Positions 33,731 to 46,007 of a stretch of 64,000 nucleotides of DNA are shown in pieces. Every line of letters begins with the position of its first letter. The stretch's first letter is position 1. A program made the position numbers and the translations under genes. Source of the DNA: Aphrophora alni (lineage: Eukaryota > Arthropoda > Insecta > Hemiptera > Aphrophoridae); NCBI GenBank assembly GCA_963513935.1, contig OY740772.1:14788098-14852097 (forward strand), in the 5' to 3' direction. The notes under the pieces are model-generated. The model was not told where the DNA came from and did not search any database. It worked only from the letters and a program-made list of their open reading frames with translations.

Positions 33731-33907
33731 CATCCTTTTTAGTTCAACTATATTATTTCCACCACTGGGACTTGATGTACCATAATGTGTTGATGGTAAT
33801 AATGTAGACCGACTCCACTGCGGATATTGTTTAGTGATTGGAGGAAGTGCCATTGTTTCATTTGTAAAACTGTCAACGTTGGTCATCTCATTGCCTTTTC
33901 TCTTAAC
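33731..33907 (-). CDS. CCDC74-like exon 1 (first coding exon found)
   Basis: A 177-nt exon (acceptor CAACTAG, donor ATG/GTAAGT). From the Met at 33886 it gives 52 residues, MTNVDSFTNETMALPPITKQ at the start and SGGNNIVELKRM at the end, Pro/Ser-rich as in the N-terminal region of CCDC74. The seven codons before that Met are also open, so the start could lie in an earlier exon that I could not find; no promoter signal could be assigned. Confidence 0.65.
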
Positions 33908-34269
33908 CTAGTTGTAACATTAAAAAAATGAACTAATCATTTAATATTTATTAATTTGTATTACTGTTTTCCTATTCTTAAACTTCACCAATACACACAC
34001 AACTAACTTTACAATACTTCTGGAGCCTGTTTCACAAAACTACTCCATGCAGGTAGAGGTGACAGCATGCTTGAGAAATGACATCTCAAAACCACAAGTG
34101 GTGACCATCTGCTTCCCAAGAAGTAAAAACTCGACAATAAGAAATTGCTGATGCTAGTCACAAAAATCTGTGAAGGGTACTTGGTAGCAAGGAAGAAGGC
34201 TCGGGCCAGTTAAATAAATAGGTCGTAGATAATTATATCAAGATAGGAATTCTGGAGATAGTCCCCTTG

Positions 34270-34550
34270 CACCCACGTCAACACACTTACAGGATGGGTA
34301 GATCCACAGAGACCACTCTCTTGGAGTTGAAGGAAATCATCCAGAAAACACCTGATGAGAAAGAAGTCGCAGTTTGTGCCTCATTGATATTCGTTATGAT
34401 TTTAACAATACCTCTCATGAGGCTGTCAAAAGAGCACTGGAAATAAAGGGAGTAGACAGTGTAACATTCAGATGGATGTTCAACTTGCTGTCTACTAAAA
34501 AAGCAGAGACTAAAGTGCGAGAAAGAAACCATTACAAAATTATAAGAGCA
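34270..34550 (+). pseudogene. Non-LTR reverse transcriptase fragment
   Basis: The plus strand reads GRSTETTLLELKEIIQK, then after a frame change IRYDFNNTSHEAVKRALEIK and RWMFNLLSTKKAETKV. This corresponds to RT domain 2-3 of insect jockey/R1-type elements (RGRSTETAL.....I...L....... D(I)..AFDN..H). Frameshifted and lacking both ends. Confidence 0.75.
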
Positions 34551-36649
34551 TAAACATTACACACTTTTTCATGCACCTCCTCAAAATCTAACATGTAGGC
34601 ATATTAACCAACTCTCAGAAAAGTCAGTTGTTGTTGATGAAGTTCAATATGCCATATTTTAAAATTGGTCCAAGGGTTTAGTTCAATTTTGGTGAAGTAT
34701 GATGGTCGATGACCAAAGACAATACCAAAGAACTAATAAATGAAAATCTAGTTCACAAGTAAAATACTTAAATGAACTATCATGGTGATTTCATTCTTTT
34801 TTTTTAAACCGATCTGGCTCTTTACTCCCGGTTGAATTATCAGAAAGATAGTGACTGTGACATGAATATATTCAGTTCAAGTTCTATGTGATCAAATTTG
34901 AGTAAAATTGAATCAAAATGGTTAATCAGATCATTTTTGAGAAAATTAAAATTTGGTATTTTGGCCATAAGACACCTAAATTATTAAGAAATATATTTCA
35001 ATAGTTAGTTGTCGATTCATCCCGGTCCTAAAACATCCTAATAAACCAGTCCATCTAATAGCCTAATAGTCCAAAGGCAGAGAGAAAATGTCTTTTCATC
35101 TTGTAAAAAATCACTTCCTTTTTAATCAATACACTATAAAATAAATAAGCTATTTCCTAAAAAAATTGGAAAATAGATTTTTTCAAAGTGACACAACTTT
35201 TCTACTTACTGAGTGAAAATAAAATAAAAAGAAAGGATAGAATAGCTTTGATATCCATAATTTAGTTATTAGGCTACAAAAACTAAATACCATGTATTCT
35301 GTGCTGCATGACTTAAAACAAGTAAATATCATACTAATGAATCATACTAAAACCATTACAGATAATAGTTGAAAGTCAATTAAATAAAAATAAATAATTT
35401 TTGTTAGTGGTTATCTTGTATTTTTTAAAGTCTTAAACCTGTGTTTATCTAACAAAAAAAAATACATACAATAATTAATAGGCCTAGCAACTTTTACTAC
35501 TTAATATTTCTTACTTGTATTAGATCTTGAAGTTCTCAGTATTATAATAACCTATTTCATTGACAGTCAGTCAATCAATAAGATAGTTGCAAATAAAAGT
35601 ATCAATGGTGTCTGTTTGAAAATTAATAACTAGTAAATAGCATAATAAATGAAAAATTTGAGAAACGTATAGGCTAATGGTTACTCTACAAGTACAAAAA
35701 GGAAAATGTATATTTTATAAATCGTCATAACAACCGCGTCTAGTCATGCTTGACATCTTTTGATCAGCTGTTGTAAGTATTGAAAGTTGAAACTGTTCCT
35801 CTCCCCCCTTCCAATTATAGCTTCAAATCACGATAAAGATCCAAGTTTAGATCAGATCATTGTTTAGGTGGCCTTAAACAATTTCCCGACACTGTTTTTT
35901 AATCATTACAAATAAATATAATTAGAAATAAATTAAAACGGATTAAAAAAACACTGAATTATTTGCTTTTAATACGGTAACATACACAAAATTATGTTTA
36001 ATTATAAAATAAATAATAGTTCATTGTAAATATTACCTTACAGTCTATTTTCTTTCACAATATTTAGTTATGTTTAAACTAATTTTAATTAACAATGAGT
36101 TATAACTGTTTATAATTTAAAAAATATATTGGTTATTATTATTTTTTTTTTAAATTTTAAAATGAATCCAGAAATTATTTAAAAAATAAGAATCTATAAT
36201 AGGTTGTAACAGTAGTTAACACTTACAGGGAAAGAATAAACACATTCTCAATTACAACCAAGATTTACCATATTTTTTCGTAGCCAAGCTTGTTAAATTA
36301 CAGTATGCGTAGTGTCGGCTAAAACAGCTTATGATAATAATTAATTAATCATTGTATTTTTCATCAAATTATATGAAAAGTGTTTGGAGTTTTTATTCAA
36401 TACAACAGTTGACCAAATTCTGTACAACAGCTTTATTAAACACCTATTATTTTTGAATATCCATACCTTGGGCCATATACTTTATATAAGCTATTTGGGC
36501 CTTGGGTTTAAACCAAAACAACCTAATAGCAACACTAAGCCTAGGCCTACCACCAGCTCTAAATTCTCTTTACCTCAGGACCTAAACCCCACTGTAAGCA
36601 TGACAATCTGCCCATATTACAACTTCCAAAATACCCTAATGGACTCACT
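34551..36649. other. Spacer upstream of exon 1, nothing recognised
   Basis: AT-rich. This is where a 5' UTR exon and promoter of the CCDC74-like gene might lie, but I see no convincing signal. A slightly CpG-containing patch is near 35730-35870. Confidence 0.3.
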
Positions 36650-36850
36650 GTAAGGTATGAGTGTGGCAATCCCGAGGGGCCAACTGGATTTAGACCTTTT
36701 TCATGTAGTTTTGGATTAGATCCCTTTCTTTTGGTTTTTCTATCAGGTCTCATTTAAATAAGTTCTCTGACCATGATACTATTAGACCATTCAAGGGCTA
36801 GGAGTCTGTATTTTATGTTCTTATCTTCTTTTTTATAAGGCGATGACTTT
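36650..36850. repeat. Dispersed repeat D, copy 3
   Basis: Best-preserved copy: AACTGGATTTAGACC, TTGGATTAGATCCCTTTC, GACCATGATACTATTAG, CAAGGGCTAGGAG and a T-rich tail leading to AAGGCGATGA. Confidence 0.6.
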
Positions 36851-37027
36851 TATTTAGGCTTCATTTTTTATTCGATGATATAAATACTATAAACAAATTT
36901 CTGTTTTTTAACATAACATTTTTTTCTAAATAATCTAATTTTATTGGTACTTGCTATTTTGTTCACTGGATTGCCTCGTTATCTGGCAGAAAGGTATTTT
37001 TTAGTTCAAATAAGAATTCTAAACATA

Positions 37028-38797
37028 CTGTTCTGTATTCCACGAGAGTTGAGAGTGATGCTCTGCCTACTGTGGTGAGATGTCAGGGTAGACCTGGGTC
37101 ACAACAAGAGTCAGCTTAAATACTGTTGCTCATGTAATGGCTCTTCTTGTTTCAATGGCTCTTCTTGTTTCGGTAACAACAGCAAATACATAAAAACTTG
37201 TGTCTATTTTCATAACACTCAGGTAATACATAATTTCATGCCTTTATAAAATATAAAACATATCCTTGTTTATTAAAAAAAAAAAAAAAAATAGGTAACT
37301 TTTAAAAAGGAAACATGTTTAAAAATTGTTTAAACTAAATTTTAATTTGTTAATAATTTTAAACATTTGTACATGTAGCAATAGGCATTCTAAACAGAGC
37401 AGTTCAGTTTGTTTTGTAGAAAAGATTCTATTGTGATTTTGAAACTTATGTTTAATATGTGACAGGTGCAATGTTAGTGAAAAGCTCTGAAGAAACGTCA
37501 ACCTCTTCCACCTTATCGGAGGTCTCTCTTTTTATGGGTAAAGAGGATCCCACAGGTCTAGGTCACTTAAACCTCTAGTATAGAAAAAAACCATGTTTTT
37601 TTAAAGTAATTGTTATCACTCACTGAAAGAATGCTCTTTGGGTAACACTGACTGGTAACTGTCACTACTGTCATTCCAATATTTATAACAAACTGAGTGG
37701 TTTCTTCTTCCATAGCCTCGATCATATCATTTAGCTTCCACAATTCTTTTTCTTCTTTTTTAACGTGATTGACACATCTCTTCTAGTTCTCTTTCGAAAC
37801 TTTATTCGCCTTCGCCTAAGAGTCTTTTTATTTCTTGACGTTTGACAGTCTTATTGTTCATGACTACATAATCTTTCACTTTGGCCCATATTAACTCTAT
37901 CGGATTGAGTTTGCAGTGATAAGGTGGCAATACAAGGACTGTTTTTGTCCACACTGATTCCCTGAGACACTAATCAGTTGACTAATTGTTCTTTATTCCA
38001 AGACTTTGTTGGAAGCTTCTGCACCTTTATTGAGTGATAGGATGCATTGTCTAGTACAATAACAGCGTTATCTTTGAGTTTAGGCAGCACACTTCGAAAA
38101 TGGTCTAGAAATACTACTCCATTCCTTTCTTTATGGTAATAGCTTGTTGATTTTGACAGAAAAATTAGCGATGCATCGTCAACAAATCCATCTTCATTTA
38201 CTAAAAATGTGATACAATAAGGCACTTTTTATGCCTGAGAGGTTTTTCAAACCCGTGGTAAGTCAATTTAAAAATGCGTCCTTTCTACTTTTTATATTAC
38301 TATCAATCCAAACTTTGTTCTGTGTGTGCCCTTCATTGACCCAAGTTTCGTCTTGATAGTATATAGCTCGACCTTCTCTGAATTTTTTTATTTGTCTCAA
38401 ATATCTTCTCCTCAATAAAATTATATTATTCCTATCTGAAAAAAAAAAAAAAAATCTACCTCTTGAACTGAAGACAAAACCCAACTTTTTTAAAACTCTA
38501 TAAAAGGTTGTTTGTTTAAAGTTTGGGAACTCACAATCGTCAATTATTGAAGACAAAGCTATTTATTATTTACAGTATTTATACAAACTTGGCACAAAGT
38601 CGCACTCACAACAACAACTCAAGGAAACAGGATGGCTTGCAAAGCTAACACATGTTCGGCTGACGACTGAAAGACAACTGTGAATCAGGTTAATAAAGTG
38701 GCACATTCCACACGACTTGAGCTGTTGGTATTAGCCACAACCCCCGCTACCATTAGATGATGGCCAGCGCATCACTCTCAACTCTCATTGAATACAG
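37028..38797. mobile_element. IS630/Tc1-like DNA transposon with TA target sites
   Basis: Inverted repeats at 37033-37061 (CTGTATTCCACGAGAGTTGA, continuing GAGTGATGC) and 38769-38797 agree at 27 of 29 positions. TA dinucleotides flank at 37026-37027 and 38798-38799. The left end has a 5-bp TCTGT insertion relative to the right. A degenerate transposase fills the interior on the minus strand. Confidence 0.8.
37690..38580 (-). pseudogene. IS630/Tc1-like transposase, several frameshifts and stops
   Basis: In order on the minus strand: a winged-helix-like block ending in FYRVLKKLGFVFSSRG; AIYYQDETWVNEGHTQNKVW with the first catalytic Asp; TTGLKNP; NAVIVLDNASYHSIKVQKLP with the second Asp; PPYHCKLNPIELIWAKVKDY with the catalytic Glu; and a C-terminal EEKELWKLNDMIEAMEEET. 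At least three frameshifts (near 38250, 37950 and 37770) and a stop break it. Allowing for the frameshift, about 50 residues separate the second Asp and the Glu, more than the 34-39 of typical Tc1/mariner proteins. This type is common in aphids and other insects. Confidence 0.85.
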
Positions 38798-38799
38798 TA

Positions 38800-40149
38800 T
38801 AGAAGATCATCTCTATTGTATACCACTGTTTTATAAATAATTTACAGTGAGGATTTAGGCTTTGAAAATATGAACTGGAATATGGTCACACCTCTATTAA
38901 TAATAGATTTGATGCAATATTGAACCATATCTTGGAAGAATAATATAGTACTTCATCTGCCCAAAATATGGCCACACAAAAACCATCTTAAAAGCTTCTC
39001 TCCTACATTACAACTAACGGCTCTAATTTACATTGCAACTTGTCAGTTTTAAATACTAGAACGAAAAGTATTTGTTTAAAAGGTAAAACTAAAGTAGAAA
39101 AATTCCCCTTCATGGCATATTAACCTCTTTTTTTTCTACATACTCTTAATTCAACATTTAAGGCAAAACCACCACATAGAGGTTTGCATTAGAGGGGAAG
39201 TTGCTCTTGTCATGTATAAATATCAAAGTTCTCATTATGAACAGTGGTACCACAAAAACTTTACCTAACTTCTTACAAGCATCCAGAGCTAGGTCACTCC
39301 GATTATAAGAAAATTAGCAATTTTCAATTTGTTCTACATTTCTTAGGCTATACAATCGAATAACAAGGCTCTACTCCATCTTAGCCATTTCGGATTCCTT
39401 TGAATAATATTTCATTTTTTTCCTGAGAATGTTTCTTATATTGAAAGTGGTTTATATATTCCTATTACCAGCTCGCTACTGTATCAGTTATTGGGCTCTC
39501 GTACTCTACTGCACTTTTTTACTGTTGCTCATTACCCATGAAGTGTTCAAGAAGGTTATTCTTTTGAGAGATGCCCAGAAGAGCACTACAGAGGACAAAA
39601 AAGGAAAGAACCAATAAACAAATCAGATTTTGGATATCTGCCAATGTATTTTGGAGAGAATTGGCATAAATCACATCTACTCAGGTATCCATTCATAAAG
39701 AAAAGTACGTAATATCAAGTTGTATGTGTATTGTAATTATAATGTATATACGGTACCTAAATAAAAATTAAACTGTTTTGTATATAATTACAAAAATTAT
39801 CAAATTTTTACTTCAACCCTATTAAAAATAAAAATCAGCCAATGTACCGGTACACATTTTTTTCTACACCATATGATCTACATTTCCAACAAACATTTTT
39901 TTTTGGCAATTTAATGTGATTTATTGTAAATATTTTTCCTTATTACATTCAAACAATACATTTAAATTATCAATATAAAATTTAATTTTAATTTTCAGAA
40001 ATGAACACAATATGTTTAACTAACTTTAATGGTAGTAGAATGTAAAATCTATTTTATTAAACCCTGAGAAGACTTTGATATATAAGTATTTGGGATTTCT
40101 TAAATAAATGTTTTCATTTTGCAGATAAAAAGTGTACATATATTTATAA
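38800..40149. other. Between-gene segment with one small unassigned frame
   Basis: AT-rich. Contains the 62-codon frame at 39429-39617, described separately; otherwise nothing recognised. Confidence 0.3.
39429..39617 (+). CDS. Unrecognised 62-residue frame with a membrane-type segment
   Basis: The frame opens with ATG after a T-rich tract ending in CCTGAG, which could be a splice acceptor. Two hydrophobic stretches (FLILKVVYIFLLPA and YWALVLYCTFLLLL) are followed by a charged tail ending KKGKNQ. An AATAAA overlaps the stop. It could be the last exon of an unseen plus-strand gene or chance; I do not recognise a family. Confidence 0.2.
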   Translation: MFLILKVVYIFLLPARYCISYWALVLYCTFLLLLITHEVFKKVILLRDAQKSTTEDKKGKNQ

Positions 40150-41435
40150 GAGGGGCTATTTTTGAATTAAATGCAGGACACATGGAACACTCTACAAACT
40201 AGACACTGTACAGTTAGGTTACATAGATACCCTATGTAAAAGAATACATATTTTTATGGTTAATCAAAAGAAAATGGTGGAATAACAAAATAATGATACG
40301 TTTTTACCAAAATGGTTGTATTTGCATAACCATTATAAATTGTTGATTTGCTGATAACATGAAAATGTGTCAAACTTAATAAAGCTTTTTCAAAAAGCTC
40401 CAAAAGTTGCTGCCATGACTTATCCAATGGTTGGGAAAACCTCGATTTAAAACTGTTTTGGGTATTTTATCATAATGAATAATGAGCAGGAGCTATTATT
40501 TTTTGGAAAACAGTCCCTAATCCTCGGCTGAGTAAAATGAGGAACTATGTGATTGGTTAATATTGATGCTTATCTGTCTCCAGTCATTGTCTGATGGGAT
40601 ATGTCATGATAAAACACCATCCTTGGTGACAGCAGCCAAACAGTTATACCCTTTGATTTCAAGGCCTCTTTGTATAAGGGATGTGGATTTTGCCTGTTAT
40701 AATAATTACAATTATGTCTATTTACAGATCCTGTTCTTTATTTTGTAGTTTCGTCTGGGAATACAATTTTTTCATACCACTCCTCCTTCATCAAGGTTTT
40801 CTATTACCTTCGAGCAAAATTAAACTCAATTAAACTTGTACATTTGACTGGGTCATCTTCCACCAGTCGGTTAACTAAATGTGCATGTAAAGTAGCACAT
40901 GCAAGCTTTTCATTTTCTGTGTTAGAAAATCTATGGTATATCTTTGCAATTGATCAAGTTTCTAGCAGCATAGTTTTCATTTATGAAATGATTTTCTTGA
41001 TGGAGGAACCACATTTGAGTAGATTCTTTGAAAACACCTTATCGCTTCATATTCGTTTTCAAAACAATAGCCCAAGAATAACATTTCACTTTTTGATCAA
41101 TTGAAAAGTTCATTAATTCGAAGTTAGATATCACACATAAACTGAATGAATACTACCAAATTGTTTCATTGTTGTGTGTTAACAAAACAATAGCTGATCG
41201 AGATTCAACAGATGGTAATGCACATTTTAATTGCATTGCGTTGTGGGAGGAAGTGGTTTTATTCAGAAAATAAAATGTTTAGTTTTTGTTATTTCACCAT
41301 TTTCTTTTGATTAACAATATAAAAATGAAATTCGAGGGTACTATTTTTTACATAGTTATGTAACATAACTGTAAAGTATCAAGTTTGAAGAGTGTACTAT
41401 ATGTCCCAGCATATTAATTCAAAAATAGTGACCTC
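40150..41435. mobile_element. Decayed Tc1/mariner-like element with inverted repeats of about 85 bp
   Basis: Left repeat 40150-40232 (CTATTTTTGAATTAA, CTCTACAAACTAGACACTGT) is the reverse complement of 41351-41435 with moderate divergence; the right side extends to an ACACCTCGTAT end at 41444-41454. Inside, the minus strand gives short matches such as YNCLAAVTKDGVLS, like the strand following the first catalytic Asp in this superfamily. Coding is too broken for more. Confidence 0.55.
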
Positions 41436-41689
41436 TTCATGGGACACCTCGTATAATAAATTATGAAGCTTATTCAGTACAGTTAAGAGTAATATCAAAT
41501 ATTATGTAATAAAAAAATGCAACTTTTTGTTTTAAATTTAATGGAATTTTACTAATTATTAGAGATGTATGTTTATTTATTTACGTAACTATGTGTTATG
41601 TTGGTTGAGTAATAATTATTGGATCTGTTTACCAAGGTAGCCTAAGGATAGAGGAGAAAATAAAGTGATACAAAGTACAAAACTATATA

Positions 41690-42050
41690 AAAATACTTTT
41701 AACATGACTGGTGTATCAATTACTGAGTTGGGCGAAAGTAACATTTTAGCAATACAACTAACCTATACCTAGAGTACAGAGTTAGGGACAAACATCTTTT
41801 GCTCATTACCGGTGTATCATATAATGCAACAGTGAGAGTAACAATTTAAGTATCATTTTACCAACACAGGGACAAAAATGATTAGTACATGACTATTGTA
41901 CCCATTAATGAAATAGTCTAAAAATAATATTTTAGTAAAACATTTAACCCACAGCTAGAGTACAGAGTTAGGAACAAACATATTTGTGTATAACCGGCGT
42001 ATATAATGGAATAGCGCTAAAGTAACAATATAAGTTTCATTTTAATAAGT
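41690..42050. repeat. Degenerate tandem repeat, period about 184 bp
   Basis: CTAGAGTACAGAGTTAGG recurs at about 41770 and 41954, each followed by ACAAACAT, an ACCGG.GTAT block and AGTAACAAT.TAAGT.TCATTTTA. A third partial unit precedes at about 41700. Confidence 0.7.
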
Positions 42051-42059
42051 CGGTACTAA

Positions 42060-42990
42060 GTTGATCGATAGGGGAGAAGAATAGGAACATGGACATCAGA
42101 TTTTGGTGGGACTTCACTCAACCATGATGGGTCTCGCTTGTATCTGGCAGCTAAAGTGGTTCAAAATATACCTCATACTTTGATCATATAACATTTTAGC
42201 TTATCTAATACAAAATATCAGCTTGAAAGACATTTTAAATTTCAACACATGTAAACAATTGCCCATACAATAATACACATTTAACACTAGAGTTGCATGA
42301 CTGAGGAAAAATTTCTGTATAAATGTATTGGTGTACAGCATCAAGGAAATAAAAACAATCATATGTCCAAATATAGTTGCTTTATATATAACATTGTATA
42401 AAATAGATCATTATTTATACTTAACAAATAATTTATGGTATAACAAAATGACGAAATAAGAACATATTTAACAAAGTTGTACAAACATTTAATTATTTAA
42501 TGAAGGTTAAAGAAACAATATACTATTTACTAACGCTTAATTAAGTACAGACAAATATTTATGATCTTATTTTATGTATATTGTCAAATATTATATAAAA
42601 AAATATAAATGTTTATAAAAGACACTTAATATAAATTGTATATATCTAACAAAAACTGTATACATTTTATTACCTGTATTTCATTAGTTTAAAAAATCTC
42701 TATAGCTAAGTTTTATTACTATAATTACTTGCTCTTTTGTCACAAATAACTTTTTAAATTAATTATGACAAAAAAGTTAAATTAATTTTTTTTCTTCATT
42801 TAGCTTCATTTTATAACTATTAAAGTTATCTAAAGCTGTTTTTACACTTACTCTACTCATGTACTGCTTTGGTCATGTCAGCTGATCTTTACAAAATTAT
42901 TTTAATTTTGTGCGACTTTTAGTGAATTTTATAAAACTACCTACAATTATATAAAAACAAATAATAATTTAGAGAAGACAGCAGCACCAA
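42060..42990. other. AT-rich segment, nothing recognised
   Basis: Very AT-rich, no frames or repeats assigned. Confidence 0.35.
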
Positions 42991-42994
42991 ATAC

Positions 42995-43690
42995 AGGGTG
43001 ATACAGAAAAACCTTTATATCATTTTTAATCTAACATAAAACAAGCACAAAAATTACATAAAAACTGAATCAAATCAATAGAAAAACTCTGGGGAATTCA
43101 CAACAGTTGTGAGCGCTGCAATAGAAAACTCCGCAAAATGCAAAGTATGTTCTGTTATAAATTTTCTGATGGGTAAAATTTGTCTGCTGCAAGCATATAT
43201 CGTGAACTGTGTGCTGTATATGGCCAAACAATAATGACTGAAGGTGTTTGCATCAGTGATTTCATTTGTTTAAAAAATGGGAGAACAAACAAAACAAAAA
43301 CTAAGAAGGGCTATTTACAACAAATGGCATGGATTAATGACTAATGGTTTTGCACAATAACACATGCTCTCAATACTGTTTTGCAAACAAAATATCTATT
43401 GTATCAATTAAAAATCATCTGCTGTATAGTCCGGATTTGGCTCACAGTGATTTTCTCCTACTCATGCACATGAAAAAAAATTGGGTCCTAGCGCTTTGAT
43501 GATAATAAAGAACTTCAAGATGCTGTGACAGGCTAGCTAAAATCCTAGACGGCACAATTTTAGAAGAAGGGATATCAAAACAGGTAAGCAGTAATTTTAA
43601 GATGTATAATAGTTGTGTATCTACATTTCTTGTTTTATTTATAGTTAAAATGAGGTTGCTTTCCGAAAGGCCCTTGTATTAATTTTCAAA
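42995..43690 (+). pseudogene. mariner-type element, heavily decayed
   Basis: Starts at TACAGGGTGATACAGAAAAA and ends near TTTCCGAAAGGCCCTTGTAT, an imperfect inverted match. Broken frames give KLRRAIYNKWHGLMTNG, SPDLAHSDFLLLMHMKKNW and RFDDNKELQDAVTG, all in the order of mariner's second half (HDNARPH region degraded). Confidence 0.65.
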
Positions 43691-44319
43691 TAGACATACT
43701 ACAGAAAACGGTAACTACTGTATATTGACCATTAGATAACATGGAAAAGATATAAGAAATACTAGCTCCCAATAGGTTTACCCTTAAATTCAAATAAATG
43801 TGGTTTAAAAAAATTTAAGTATTTTATCTAGGTTGTATTGCGATTTCCATTTATTCATTATTGTTGTTTTTATAACAGTTTTTATCCATTTCTTGTAATT
43901 CATTTTATTATAGACTCAGATCATTAATTGGAGATTTTAATCTGCTTACAGTACTACCTTTTTCTTTGTTTTCTAACACAGAGCAGGGAAGTATTGATAA
44001 ACTAAGTTGTTATTTGATCATATGAAAATAAATGGTATTGTAAGTTTGTACTGTATGTAATTTGTGTTATACATACAGATATTGCCTATTATCTAATCTA
44101 TTTTATCCCCTTTAAATTTGGATTTCATTAATCTAGATAACTTTCATTCTATTTCAGAATGAAGAGGTCCCACTGTAGAGTTGTAGACTATATTTCTAGC
44201 TCTTAGGGGAAACAATGAAAACTAATTGTGAACTCTTTGGCAGACTGGACATGTCTGAATCTGCATGACAAACATCAATACAATTGGCTGTTTAGTTGAT
44301 TGTGAGTCATTCTTTCGTG

Positions 44320-45392
44320 CACTTTTGTTTTATGTTATGTGACGGAATAATCATAAGTTTAAAAGTTGAGTAAGTTAAGACGTTCATTTTAAATTTTTAG
44401 TCAGATTGAATAAAACAACAATTGAATGTTTTCAAATGCTTACTGAAGTAATAATGTCTCATGCACATGCGTTTGATTGACATAAAATATTCAATAAAGA
44501 ATATTAGAAAGTAGAAGTTGATGAATGCCTTGAACGATCTTCCACTTTAAGAACTGAAGAAAATGTAGAAAAAATAGCCAGATTGTTTGAGAAGACAGCT
44601 GACTCAATGTCTGAATGATAGCTGAACAAAGACAATGAGTGGAAAATTTCTTGTGAAGATTTCAAGATAAAAAAAGTTTGAGTCAATCGAGTCTCCGGGG
44701 TCAATCAGAGAAAAATGAAGACTACAAGGAAATTTGTGCTGACCAGCTATAGGAACTTTTCAAAAAAATTATAACTTGTGATGAATCCTGAATCTTCCAG
44801 TATGATCCTGAGAAGAAATGACAGTCAGTGTATACATACTAAACCAAAAATGAAAAACTCGTCAAAGCAAGTCGATATTCAATGATATCATAGTGTTTAT
44901 TTTTACATCATAATTTTAGAAGTGTTTGAAAAAATGCAATAGGAACCTACATTATTATAAGGAAGTATTGACAAAGGTGAGAGAGTTAAAAAAAACCTCC
45001 AGAACTGTGGCAAAATAGTTTCATTCTTCATTAGGACAATGTGCCAACTTAAACACCATTCTCTGTAAAGCCGTTTCTGGCCAACAAAAACATACATTAG
45101 AACATCCTTCATAATTGCCAGATATAGCACCATGTGACTTTTCTTCTAAAGTGAAATCTGTGCTTAAAAGAAAAAATAGTTTTTAGTCAGTTGATGCAGT
45201 AAAGAAGAAAGAGTGTTAAAAGATCTGACAGAAACTGAGCCCTACACCTTCAATCAGTTGAAAACAAGATTGCATCCATGTGTAACTTCAAATTGGAACT
45301 ATATGGAAGGGGACAAGCATTCGAATTGTGATACATGTAAATAAAGTTGTGTTGTTGTACCAGTTTTGTTATTTAATAGACACACCTCGTAT
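44320..45392 (+). pseudogene. mariner-type transposase pseudogene, near full length
   Basis: In order: CLRLNKTTIECFQMLTE (N-terminal HTH), RSSTLRTEENVEKIARLFE, LITCDES.IFQYDPEKK with the first catalytic region, a later MCQLKHHSL..RFWPTKT stretch, and GRGQAFEL near the C-terminus. More than ten stops. The right end is ACACACCTCGTATTT at 45382-45396, a mariner terminal repeat. It lies between the two host genes, just downstream of the lipase. Confidence 0.75.
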
Positions 45393-45823
45393 TTATAAAT
45401 GAATAATTTTATAACTAAAACAATTTTACAATACACACGGTCATTATTAATTAAAGATCCTTAAAAAAATAAATTGAAAAACGTATAAAAACAATACTGT
45501 TTATGACCTAAGCATACAACATTAGGCTTACAATTAAATAACATCGAGACACTTACAATAAAATGCAAGGCTACCTATGGAAGACGAGAATTGTTCACGA
45601 TTGCTTTGTCAGAATTCAAAGTCCTTGCACATGTATTGAGCAAAGCTAATAGACAAAACGAGAATCGATTTATCGGCATAGCTCTAATGTAAGGAACACT
45701 TGGTGTTTACAAACCTAACCTAAACAAGTTACTGTTGTTGAGCTGCAAAACACTAAAACACTTTTCATAATATTTCATATCGTACTAATGAAATGGTTGT
45801 CAGTCTTATAAGTTGGGTAATAT

Positions 45824-46007
45824 TTAAATAAGAGTAATCTCTGTAAATTCTACGATTTCAGTCCTTTGTTCATTAAGAACAGTATCTAGAGTCTTATAAA
45901 TGTTTTCTGGTAAATGATCCAGTAACATTCGTGGCATTACTCTTAATTCTGTGAAATCCTCTGGGAGCACCCAGCGCATCTCAAAACTGTCGCCTATGCC
46001 AGCTTTT
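45824..46007 (-). CDS. DAGLB: DAGL-like last exon (stop TAA at 45824-45826)
   Basis: Acceptor TTTTTTCAG; 60 residues plus stop. Motifs GDSFEMRWVLPEDFTEL and MPRMLLDHLPENIYKTLDTV parallel the end of vertebrate DAGL beta (W....EF......PKMLTDHMPD....ALDSV). Confidence 0.82.

Larger units (their letters stand above)
743..33907 (-). other. Gene span: CCDC74/CCDC92-type coiled-coil protein, eight coding exons
   Basis: Eight exons join with consistent phases and GT-AG ends into one 378-residue frame. Order on the minus strand: 33907-33731, 15924-15738, 12173-12150, 10979-10879, 9050-8911, 6535-6418, 4198-4035, 989-743. Residues 90-125 form a heptad-rich segment (motifs NLRFLQEQHQ and LHQEVECLRQ) resembling the N-terminal coiled coil of vertebrate CCDC74 and CCDC92, followed by DLQFQLVFSKGG, which parallels DLHYKLIM in CCDC74. 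Residues 170-250 are a second coiled coil. The last 135 residues are rich in Gly, Arg, Gln and Asn, with RGG-like motifs. CCDC74 proteins have about this length and no enzymatic domain. The first in-frame Met is at 33886, but the frame is open to the exon's 5' splice edge, so a further upstream coding exon is possible. Family placement is from pattern memory. Confidence 0.72.
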
